From: Marsupella aquatica | Lineage: Eukaryota; Marchantiophyta | Length of the DNA: 64,000 nt | Reading direction: 5' to 3' | Assembly (NCBI GenBank): GCA_973895155.1 | Contig: OZ316891.1 | Coordinates: forward strand, 25,172,001-25,236,000 | Shown here: piece after piece, positions 12,601 through 22,401 of the stretch | Numbering within the stretch: the first letter of the stretch is position 1 | Layout: the number at the start of each line of letters is the position of its first letter | The notes under the pieces: generated by a model | The model's database searches: none | Seen by the model: the letters and a program-made list of their open reading frames with translations, nothing else | Told to the model about the DNA's origin: nothing | Position numbers and translations under genes: made by a program

Positions 12601-12960
12601 ATTGAAAAGTCTTCCTCAAAGAGTGAAGGGGCGCATGTTGGAGAGTCAAAAAGAGATCATATTTTATGAATTTGAAAATTTCCCAAGTCTAATAAATTAT
12701 GGAGGTAATTTGATCATTTGTTAAAAATACAAATCATGTTTTGGTAAAAATTGCTAAAATGGCATAGTAAAATTATAGGTAGTAATTTTATCAAAAGTAA
12801 GTTGAGATCATTTTGTAATTAGGAGATGGTGAAAAAAGTGTGTCATTTTAATACTTTCAGTTTGTTTTATAATTTTGTCAAAAAACAGGTAGTATTTTTG
12901 GCCACTTTTTTGCCATTTTCTTTGTTTTTGCAATTTTTTTACGAGAGTGCTTAGAGTTTG
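9650..12960. other. AT-rich insertion of unknown type inside the divergent LTR
   Basis: About 3.3 kb, much richer in A and T than the LTR on either side. It holds only short ORFs without recognisable domains, a pyrimidine-rich stretch (about 10320-10640) and several TCATGAATTCATGA palindromes. No terminal repeats, target duplication or transposon protein could be identified. It may be a non-autonomous element or a fragment of another retroelement. The LTR resumes by about 12960-13020 and reaches its end at 13381. Confidence 0.45.
11118..11184. repeat. Two perfect 16-bp palindromes TTCATGAATTCATGAA
   Basis: Identical 16-bp perfect palindromes lie at 11118-11133 and 11169-11184. A 14-bp version is at 12068-12081 and an imperfect one near 10138. 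They occur only in the AT-rich insert and look like a property of that element. Confidence 0.8.
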
Positions 12961-13386
12961 GGCTTGTTACTCACCCTTTAAGGCTTCTTGTTCCTAATGT
13001 TTCTGAGAGTAACTGGTGTTGTGTGTATGCTTTGTCTGGGCAAAGGCGCCATTTTAAGGGACGTACCGGGTGCGGACTAATGGTAGGGATTGCCACTCAT
13101 TGCATGTCACAAGGTCCTGTCACGTCGATGGCTTGAAAAGCCCCAAGTCGGGAGTTAGTCCGCGTCACTAACTGAGGGAATATTCCAGTGGTGGAAAATA
13201 AATATACCTATGTCAAGTACGAATTATGTGAGTGTTATACCAGTAAGTATATCGGCTTAGCCCGACTTAGGGCTATTGAAGGTCACTACACACCTACTTG
13301 CCCGAACCCTCACCCCTACTGGTGGTCGAGGTCGCACCACGACACTAACCTGGATTTAAGGCCCAGGTTAGGGGTGCGACACTTGG

Positions 13387-13698
13387 AACCAAATCACTTT
13401 CCTGAACACGTCTTCTCACGGGCTCCGGACATGGGGTTGACCTCGTCCTTCGGGGTTCCACAATGACAACATCTGGTTCGCCCGAGCCACGAGAGCCATC
13501 GGACGACAGATCCACAACTTCAGCATCCTGGCTTTTCAAGTTTGCGTCCCTATTTGCAATCCCCCTGAACTTCCTCTTCTTTGGTCTGGTTACCAAAACA
13601 ATGTCAGGCCGGTGGGAATCTTCTACTACAACATGATGGCCAGCATCGGCCTTCCCGCGTTTCATCTGAACCGTTTCTACATCTCCGCTAAGTGGGTC
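13387..13698 (-). pseudogene. Mutator-like transposase, segment with SUMO-interaction-like motifs
   Basis: A minus-strand frame between the solo LTR (13699) and the divergent LTR (13381). It continues in frame the segment ending at 18373 and leads in frame into the segment starting at 1498, once each LTR and one duplication copy are ignored. It is basic and Ser/Asp-rich, with three short hydrophobic strings next to acidic or Ser residues: PDIVLV, EVVDLSSD and PDVVIVEP. These look like SUMO-interaction motifs. A basic KKRK lies between them. The region is probably disordered. Confidence 0.6.
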
Positions 13699-16600
13699 TG
13701 TGATGCCTAGACAGGAATCACTCGGCCAGTTAAGTGGGTAAAGCAGGAAGGCACCCTAGGAACACCTTAGTATAGGGACAAAACAAGGAAAATATAAACC
13801 ATTAGGGGCAACCATGGAACCCAGGCCGAGGCCGGAGGTAAGGACGCTGAGGGTGAAAACTCGATTAGGGTTAGGGCGCGTTAAGCGTCGGCGGCTAGGA
13901 AGGATCAACGGGAAGAAGGACCGGCAGAGGAGAGGTGTAAGGAGCGCTTGCAGGAGATGGTGGCTCATTTGCGAGCACGAACCAGGCAGACAACTACGGG
14001 AGGCCAACTACTGTCAGCTGCTTAGGCAAGCACTCGGGGAGAGAGTAGATACCGACGATCGACCTAAGGAGGGTATGAGCAACGTCAATCAAGCGGCACA
14101 TTTCTGGGGATGCCTGTTCGAACGGGCAACTGAGTACATCAAGACTTACGAGGACGAGGAATCAGAAAGGGCAGCTCGAGAATGGCAGGAGCTCGCTCGA
14201 TTGTGGGAGCTGCAGAAGACGGCTTTCTTAGGAGGCGAACTCATCAAGGACGAGTTCCTGTGGACGCCTACTTCCAATCAACTCGACGATCTTCTGTTTT
14301 GCAAAGACAGCGTCATCGGCATCCGAGAGGCCATCAAGAACTGCAACGACATACACTGGGAATTAAAGGGTAGCATGGAAAGGTGGACCCAGGCAACGGT
14401 GCTAGGAGAAACCTCCACGGCAGCAGAGATGAAGAGGAAGGGAGCCGTCAACGATGAAGCCACCCCGGCAAAAAGAACGAGGTCGGCGGCACCAAAGAAG
14501 CCAGCCGATCAGCAGAGCAGGAGGCAGGGAGAAGCCGAAGAGGAGGAGGTCGATCCCATCAAGGCCATTCCAACCAGGGATGACACCTGGAAGGGCTGGG
14601 CGGCAACCCTACCGGTGGAGGTGCAACTACATTTTGCACGGGAGGAGGATGCATGCTTCACGGCCATGCAGACCAAGAAGTACCAAGGCTTCATGGCCGG
14701 ATCCGGCTTAGAGGCCTTTGTAAGATTACCATGGCTGAAGCCGGAGGTACCGGAGTCAGACCTATTAGAATTCGTGGGGTCATGGGAACCCGAGACCAAT
14801 TGCACGAGGATATATGGGAAGGATTTCTATCTTACTCCCAAGGTAATTGCCGAAGTGTTTGGCTTGCCAATAGGCAATAAGACCAAAGTTGATACCAGGA
14901 AGACCTTGCCTGACAAGGAGTTCCGGTCGTTCCCTGGGCCATCAACGAAGAATGGCTTCTTCCGGAACACCTGCACCAACCCGCACATAGGAGAGATGAT
15001 CGACTTCTTGCGGGTGACCATACATTGTAACTTGCCGAGGGCAGAGATCGGCAAGGCACAGGTCTATCTGGCAGAAAGGCCAGACCCAAGCCGGGACTAC
15101 AACGGGTACCTCCTCAACCAATTGAAGAAGATCTTAAAGGAGGAGCAGCAGGTAATCGGCATGGGGAGCGTGTCGCGGCTTAGCTACCACATGCCGTTGT
15201 TGTGCCGGTATGCCAGAGGTCAGACTTTTGCCCCAGTACTTCCCCTGCAGGTAAGGGCACCCGAGGAAGCTCCAACGCCGAGGCCGTTGGCTGAGAAGCC
15301 TCAACCACCTGTTAGCCCTACGATCGAGCAGGTGTTTAGGCCCAGGAAGGAGGACTTGCCGATGCAGCAACCAGGCATGCAAAGTCTGCTGAAACTACTG
15401 GAGAAAGAAAAGAAATCGGCATCGGCAACAACAACAACAACGGCAACGGCAACAATGCAGGACACTACTACAGAGGTAGGCCTACACCGGCTCACAAGAG
15501 AAAACCCCTTTGCTGGAGACAAGGAGAGAATCAGACCGGAATCCAAGCCAGGTGTTCGAATGTACGTGGGAATCTCAAGCTCCGAATCTGAGGCAGAATT
15601 GCCTGAAGCTCCTACCGACGAAGAGGAGAGGGAGAAGCCGGACGTCCAAGAAGTAGAGGAGGCAGTGGAGGACTGCAGCCATGATAATTCCGGCTATGGG
15701 TCGGACCATCACGTTCCAGGAGTAAGGACCTGTGGCCGGTTTGTTCCCACACTTCCAAGGGTAGTGCGAGGGGACCCCAACCAGCAGAGTAGCCCTGAGT
15801 CTCCCCCACCAGATGTTGCTCCCCCGAGCTTCGACGGCATAAAATAGACGGTGCAGGAATTTCAGGAGCGAATCAGGCAGGAAGAGGAGGCAGCCCTGGC
15901 TAGGGAAAAGGATTTACCAGGAGGAGATTGGCCGGAGGACATCAGGCGGCTAGCCAAAAAAGGAAGCAAACCTCTAGCCACGATTGAAGAGATCCGCAAG
16001 ACGGCTTGGGAGCAGAGGCCGCGATGGGCGATGCCGATCACTTCTACTTACTCCACCTACGCTAAGAATAGAGCCATGGAGTATGGTGAGATGTGTGGGG
16101 AACTTGCGCTCGGCATCTTTGGAGAGGAGTTGGAGGTAGGACCCTTTTTCCATAGGGAGCAGTTGGAGAAGCACCAATTAGAAGAAGCGGTGGCTTTAGA
16201 GAGAAGCAAGAAGGATGAGGTCATTCGGCGGCTTAGGAGGATGGAAGCCGAGATTGAAAATCTAAGGGCGGCCAAGAAAGCCCAAGATGAACTGCGGATT
16301 AAACGGCATGAGCTGAACATCATGCAGGGGCAGTTGGACACCGCGCAGGCTGATAATCAGAATATCAAGGATAAACTGACTCAGACGCAGGGAGAATTGG
16401 CCGACACGATCAAAGAGAGGGAGAAGTGGAAGCAAGAGCTGAAGAATACAGAGGAGGCCCACATAACAGCCAATAGCCGGGCCATGGCGGAGACCCAAAG
16501 AAAGGAATGGGCGTTGAAGGGGGAGCTCGAGAAAATCCGCGGAGCCCTTGAGCAGAAGGAGGCCGAGTTAGGGAAATCCTATCAAGGGATTATGGCGCTA

Positions 16601-18367
16601 CAGCAGGAGCTTGCGTCCCTGACGGCCAGCTTCAAGGCCGACCTAAGGGAGAAGGACAAGATGCTCGATCAGACTTACGCCAAGATGAACCAGATGGAGT
16701 CTGTCATCATTGCAGAGCTCGACAAGGAGCTACGAGCAACCCGGGAGGAGAGGACTACCTTGAAACAAGAACGGGAGGAAGCCCAGAAGGAACTAGAGGA
16801 GGCACGCAAGGACCTGGATGAGACCCAAGAGGAGTTGGAGGAAATCACGAGGAAGATGGAGAACCTCCAGCGGCGGGCCGACAACCAAACGGAGCGGCTG
16901 AAGAAACAAGCCGCAGTATTTAAGTGCTTGTCTTCATCAGGCCCAACTCCAATTGGGGCAACCAAGTTACCAGGAGTGGTACTGGCCGAAGAAAAAGCCG
17001 CGCCAACTGCACCAGTGCCGAAAGTAAGTGGGAAGGGGAAGGGACCAGCTGCCGAACCAGAAAAGAAGAAAAAGCGGAAACCTTCAGGGTCAAGGAGTAA
17101 TCCGACTCCACAAGCCGTGGTGACCAAAGAGGTAGAACCAGCACCATCCTCCGGCATGAATACGGCAATAGATCCCGCTATCATCACAGGTGGGGGTGGT
17201 GCGGCCCAAGCCGAACTACTCAGTAATGAGGCCGGTATTCCAGATCCGCCTCTTGAGCAGGCCGGGGAGACCGTAGCCGAGGCTGAGGCCGTAACCGATT
17301 CCCGAGCCGATGCCGACGCCGATGGTGGACCCAGTCAGGCCGATGGAGAGTTGACTCAGTCAAGGGCAGGTAATCTGTCAAGGAATGAGCCTACGGCAGT
17401 GGCTGAGGAGGAAGCGTTGGGGGCGTCCATTAAGGATCCACCACCGGTGTCGTGACGGTGCAAGGGCGCCGTTCCTTTTAGGGAGGGCGGACGTGGAGGG
17501 AGGAGGCGTGAGTGGGCAGGGCGGGCACGGATCTCCAAGTTTAGGATTAGGATCAGGACCAGGAGCGGCCCTGACACTTAGCTTAGTGGGATTGCGGTCC
17601 CACTGGTAGGAGCAACACTTGTGCTCCTGCCTTGCTGTACATAGGTAGATTCGGGCAAGTAGATTACTGTTAAGTAGATTAGGCTTATGATGCAAAGAAT
17701 GGCGGATCCACTACCAGGATAAGTACCTGGGCAGCGGGGAGCTCAGGGCCTCTTCTTTAGCAAGTTTTTAGTTTGCACCAGCCGGGCTGGGATCAAGTAG
17801 TACGAGAAGCTCTCGGTTAGTCATACAGTGACCCTTGTGTATATTCATGTTTCCTCATGCCTAAGAGCTGAATAGAGTTGGCCTCACGGCTTAGTTCGCA
17901 GAACTTGTGTATGAGATGTACTGTTTGTATGGCAAGTGCATGGTATGACTCAGTCAGAATGAGTCATTTTACTATTTGTGTGTCGCATTAACTTGTGTGA
18001 AGAGTGCCCACATCAACCAGAAGGAAGGAAAGTAAGCAGGGGAGTGAGAGTTGGATGTGTCAAGCTGAGAGAGGTCTTAGCGGCTTAACCAAGCCTATTG
18101 GGGATCATTCCGGTGGCGGAATCCAAACATACCTAACAAGACGGAGGGGAAGACAGGAGAAGGCCTAGATTAGGCCGGCTACGTATCTCATGACCCGATG
18201 AAGGATCTGTCCAGTATATGTGTGTAAAATGTTAATAGTAGTAGTAGAAGGTTAGCAGCGTCCCATGCCGCTAAGCCGCGGAAACGGCCTCGCCAAGCGC
18301 GAAACCCGCGGGAATCGGCTTGAGCTGGGGGGTTTCTTGGGTTTAGGGAGCCATGGGACGCACCACA
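13699..18367 (+). mobile_element. Solo LTR of the large-LTR family, inserted in the transposase gene
   Basis: A 4,669-bp LTR (TGTGATGCCT...GCACCACA) with the duplication GGGTC at 13694-13698 and 18368-18372. The ORF inside is broken by one TAG. The last part of that ORF (about 16900-17330) differs markedly from the other young copies and resembles the old LTR at 49021-49464, so this LTR is mosaic. It interrupts an exon of the minus-strand transposase gene. Confidence 0.95.
13814..17455 (+). pseudogene. LTR-encoded coiled-coil protein, one TAG, mosaic tail
   Basis: 1,214 codons from the ATG at 13814. A TAG at 15845-15847 replaces CAG; the frame is otherwise open to 17455. The N-terminal two thirds are nearly identical to the intact copy at 54411. 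It has a shorter coiled coil near 16760-16800. After the conserved KQAAVFKCL the tail reads SSSGPTPIGATKLPGVV, as in the old minus-strand LTR, instead of AAAGPSPVGTNQLPGVV. Confidence 0.9.
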
Positions 18368-21340
18368 GGGTCCGCAAATGAGAACTCACGCAAGTGTGGT
18401 TGAGTTACAGCGGTGTTCAATTTTGGAAAGAAAGATTCTACATTCCCAACGGCAGTAGCATCTTGAAGTCGAAGTTCAAACAAGCTCGGTCCCCGTCCTT
18501 TCCTCCCACTAAGTTTGTAGTTCTTCAAAGCTCCATTCTGGCTCAACGCGCGAGATGCATCCAGGGTACAAGATTGTACTAACCCAACCTTTGTACTAGA
18601 TGAGGATTTACGCACAGATGTGTGTACCGACTCTGCCCCGCTGTGGTTAGGCATGAGTGCTGCCTTTTCTATGTCCATCTCTTGCAATATTGTTCCAGAA
18701 AACATATCAATTTTGGTCATTTGTTATGTCTAGGCAACAGACAAAATAGGTGTATCCGAGCGTATCTCGGAGAGCTTCGCCGAGATCCGACGTGTTGACG
18801 GATATCATGCATAGGGAGGGAAAGTGTTAAGACACTTACGAGTCTCAAAAAGTTTCCCCATTGAGAAAACCGAACAATCCACCAAGACATCCACGTGGTG
18901 AGCTCCTTTGCTTTTCCTGGTAGCGCATTGCCCTCATTCCACCACGTTTTCAGCTTCTCAAAAACTCGATAGGCAAGAACTATATTACCGGCGTGCCAAA
19001 GTGAATCCAACAATTCTTTATGCTTGAATCTCTTACTTGGGACAATGTGCTTCTGCATTCTCTGTACTGATTGGGCCCAGTGAAATGCATCAGACCTCTC
19101 TCTATGGGAATTTACCTTTCCATCCCAAAATTCATTGCGGATCACATTCCACCCAACAGCAGCATTATCAGCCATAAATCCACAAAATTGCACATTCTTC
19201 AGCCCATGTTCTTCACATACCCTCCTCATGACCTTCCATGCAGTTTGCAATGACTTGTTGTCTTTTGAAACTAGCTCACAGACAAAGATTGTGCATAAGC
19301 CTCGATAGAAATGGTCATATACGTGTGCAGACATAGTGCACCATCTATTGTCAAGTATGCGGTGCATGACATCAGACATCACCCAAGAATGCTCAAGATC
19401 CCCTCCTGGCTGCATTCTTCGAACAAGGTCCACTCCTGACCCGGGACCTTCTGTACTCATTTTAAAAATGTGCGGCCGCTCATTTGTTCCCACGTTTTGG
19501 GCTGGGAACAAAACACTTTGGATAAAAGGAAATGCAGTCTGCTTCCGCATCTCTAGTATCATGCTTACATCAGACGACACATGAGAGTATCTCTTGATGC
19601 TCCTGATCATCGAGCAAAAAACAGATTCGTCGCCCAGAATGCCCAACATTTCATCAAGGTCGTTTGCCTCCTCAGTGGTGACCATCTCAGCCACTGGGTC
19701 CTCAAAAATATCTTTAAGTTTTTGTACTGCTTCGACCTTGATCACAGACGGCCGTGCAGTAGGACTCCTCTTCAGTTCCTCCTCCACAAGATTACGCACA
19801 AGTGATCGTTGATCTTTGTTGTGCGTGAACATTGCGGGATGGGTGTGATTTCCAACATGCATGGCAACACGAGACTTGTGACAGTAATTAAGGTCGTCCT
19901 TGGTTGGAGTGATGTAGTACATCTCACTTGGGCATCCAGCTATACACGTAGAGGCCTCCTGCAGAAGCTACAAATTACACTTGATGGGGGAACGTCGCAT
20001 CCAACAGGGAAAGGCAGCTCATTTGTGCCTGCTCGATCTCGGGTCCACTTTGCAGAATTGTGCTCTTTACGCTCTTCAAAATTCTCACAATCCCTATGCA
20101 TACAACGCAGAGAACCCAAACACTTCACAGTTTGGATCTTGTAAGAGTGACTGTTGTTGTTTAGCTTTGGGCCGATATTTGCTCCTGTCTCAATCAACCT
20201 GCTCCACATGTAACAATCATTCTTTTGCTCCATGCCCAAAAAGAAACACCCCTTCGAGTATGGACCTGTAAAAGGTGGCAACTCAAAAACATGGTCTCCA
20301 TCATACACTTCTGGTAATCGTTGAACTCTCTCCGGCAATTTTGTGCTCAAAATCTTACGAGCAGCTTGTACACATCGAGAGGTCCCTTTCCCGTGTAGCA
20401 TGGCATGAACAACACTGACAAGGAACTCATCCTTCCATACTGAATTGCCTTCTTGAAGACCCTCTCTGAGAAGGAATGCCTTTGATCGAGGTGTCTCCTT
20501 TGGTGGAGTATAAGCAGCTCCTCGATCCTCCCAAAATTGGGATGATGTAGACTCGGGTGTATTCGTCCGAGAAGGTTCACCATCTTGAAGACCCCCTCTG
20601 AGATTGAATGCACTTGATCAAGATTTCTCTTTCACTGGTGTATCACCATCTCCAAGATTCTCCCACATTTGGAATGAATTGGACCTAGGTGTACTTGTCC
20701 GAGGAGGTTCACCATCTCGAAGACCCCCTCTAACATTAAATGCACTTGATCGAGGTTTCTCTTTCACTAGTGTATCACCATCTCCAAGATCCTCCCACAT
20801 TTGGAATGAATTGGACCCAGGTGTACTTGTCCGAGGAGGTTCACCATCTCGAAGACCCCCTCTGAGATTGAATGCACTTGATCGACATTTCTCCTTCACT
20901 GGTGTATCCACATCTCCAACATCTTCCCACATATGGAATGAATTTGACCGAGGTGTACTCAATCGAGAAGGTTCACCATGTCAAAGACCCCCTCTGAGAT
21001 TGATTGCGCTGGGTCGAGGTGTCTCCTTCACTGGCTCATCTGCCTCTCCAACATCCTGCCACACTGGCGACGAATTTGAGTGGGGTCTACCAACTCGGTG
21101 AATGTCCTCCCAAAATTGGGATGATTTTTGACACGGTGTATTGTTCCATAATTCACTCGGTTCATCAATCTATGGGGAGTGCGCAAAATCTCCAAGACCC
21201 TCACTAACATTGCATGAACTTGCTTTCTTTTTGCAGATAGTATAGGACACGCCACATTTTAGATACCACTCTCGCTCATCTCCATCGCCTTTGGATTCAG
21301 CAGAAGTGGACAGCCCATCTTCTCTCTCCTCGTAAATCAT
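18368..21340 (-). pseudogene. Mutator-like transposase, central segment: repeats, zinc finger, DDE-like core
   Basis: The main body of the minus-strand transposase gene. In order it has a 44-residue tandem repeat (20475-21134); a Cys-rich region (CLGSLRC.H.DC and CSFC); a GCM/FLYWCH-like finger ending HVGNHTHP (about 19840); and a core with MSDVMHRILD, a second Asp in FMADNAAVGW (about 19160) and FHWAQSVQR. The two Asp blocks fit a divergent RNase H-fold DDE transposase. A good donor (GTAAGT at 18839, minus) and an acceptor at 18730 give a 110-nt intron; the codon after the acceptor is followed by TAA, probably from CAA. Other breaks are TAG at 21170-21172, TGA at 20981-20983 and 20618-20620 (CGA in sister repeats), and a frameshift near 19930. 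Edges are duplication copies GGGTC and ATCAT. The transposase call is probable; the exact superfamily is less sure. Confidence 0.68.
20475..21134 (-). repeat. 132-bp coding tandem repeat (44 residues, 5 units)
   Basis: Units start at 20475, 20607, 20739, 20871 and 21003, exactly 132 bp apart and in frame. The consensus holds RSNSFQMWEDLGD, TPVKEKPRSSAFNLRGGL and DGEPPRTSTP. It is Ser/Pro/Arg-rich and probably disordered. Two units have CGA changed to TGA. It lies N-terminal to the zinc finger of the transposase. Confidence 0.85.
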
Positions 21341-21640
21341 TGTGGTGCGTCCCATGGCTCCCTAAACCCAAGAAACCCCCCAGCTCAAGCCGATTCCCGC
21401 AGGTTTCGTGCTTGGCGAGGCCGTTTCCGCGGCTTAGCGGCATGGGACGCTGCTAACCTTCTACTACTACTATTAACATTTTACACACATTGTGGTGCGT
21501 CCCATGGCTCCCTAAACCCAAGAAACCCCCCAGCTCAAGCCGATTCCCGCAGGTTTCGTGCTTGGCGAGGTCGTTTCCGCGGCTTAGCGGCATGGGACGC
21601 TGCTAACCTTCTACTACTACTATTAACATTTTACACACAT
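21341..21640 (-). repeat. 150-bp tandem duplication of the LTR end
   Basis: 21341-21490 and 21491-21640 are nearly identical; both start TGTGGTGCGTCCC and end TTACACACAT. The outer copy, not the inner one, abuts the duplication ATCAT. The duplication may therefore have been present at integration, or have formed later by slippage toward the outside. Confidence 0.92.
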
Positions 21641-22401
21641 ATACTGGACAGATCCTTCATCGGGTCATGAGATACGTAGCCGGCCTAATCTAGGCCTTCT
21701 CCTGTCTTCCCCTCCGTCTTGTTAGGTATGTTTGGATTCCGCCACCGGAATGATCCCCAATAGGCTTGGTTAAGCCGCTAAGACCTCTCTCAGCTCGACA
21801 CATCCAACTCTCACTCCCCTGCTTACTTTCCTTCCTTTTGTTGATGTGGGCACTCTTCACACAAGTTAATGCGACACACAAATAGCAAAATGACTCATTC
21901 TGACTGAGTCATACCATGCACTTGCCATACAAACAGTACATCTCATACACAAGTTCTACGAACTAAGCCGTGAGGCCAACTCTATTCAGCTCTTAGGCAT
22001 GAGGAAACATGAATATACACAAGGGTCACTGTATGACTAACCGAGAGCTTCTCGTACTACTTGATCCCAGCCCGGCTGGTGCAAACTAAAAACTTGCTAA
22101 AGAAGAGGCCCTGAGCTCCCCGCTGCCCAGGTACTTATCCTGGTAGTGGATCCGTCATTCTTTGCATCGTAAGCCTAATCTACTTAACAGTAATCTACTT
22201 GCCCGAATCTACCTATGTACAGCAAGGCAGGAGCACAAGTGTTGCTCCTACCAGTGGGACCGCAATCCCACTAAGCTAAGTGTCAGGGCCGCTCCTGGTT
22301 CTGATCCTAATCCTAAACGTGGAGATCCGCGCCCGCCCTGCCCACTCACGCCTCCTCCCTCCACTTCCGCCCTCCCTAAAAGGAACGACGCCCTTGCACC
22401 G

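Larger units (their letters stand above)
1504..13381 (+). mobile_element. Divergent solo LTR (second family) carrying nested insertions
   Basis: The LTR begins TGTGACACGG at 1504 and ends GGGGTGCGACA at 13381. It is flanked by the 5-bp duplication CTTGG (1499-1503 and 13382-13386). Removing the nested solo LTR (4525-9190) and an AT-rich insert (about 9650-12960) leaves roughly 3.9 kb. No gag, pol, primer site or second LTR is seen, so it is a solo LTR. It carries a sense ORF (1907-4360) with the same layout as the ORF in the younger LTR family but low residue identity. It landed in the 3' part of the minus-strand transposase gene, whose frame is open on both sides of the CTTGG site. Confidence 0.85.

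Noticed and set aside
4520-18372. Target-site preference for RGTC, from duplications GAGTC and GGGTC
   Set aside because: The complete element used ATCAT and the 54296 element GATGG, so two similar sites are probably chance.
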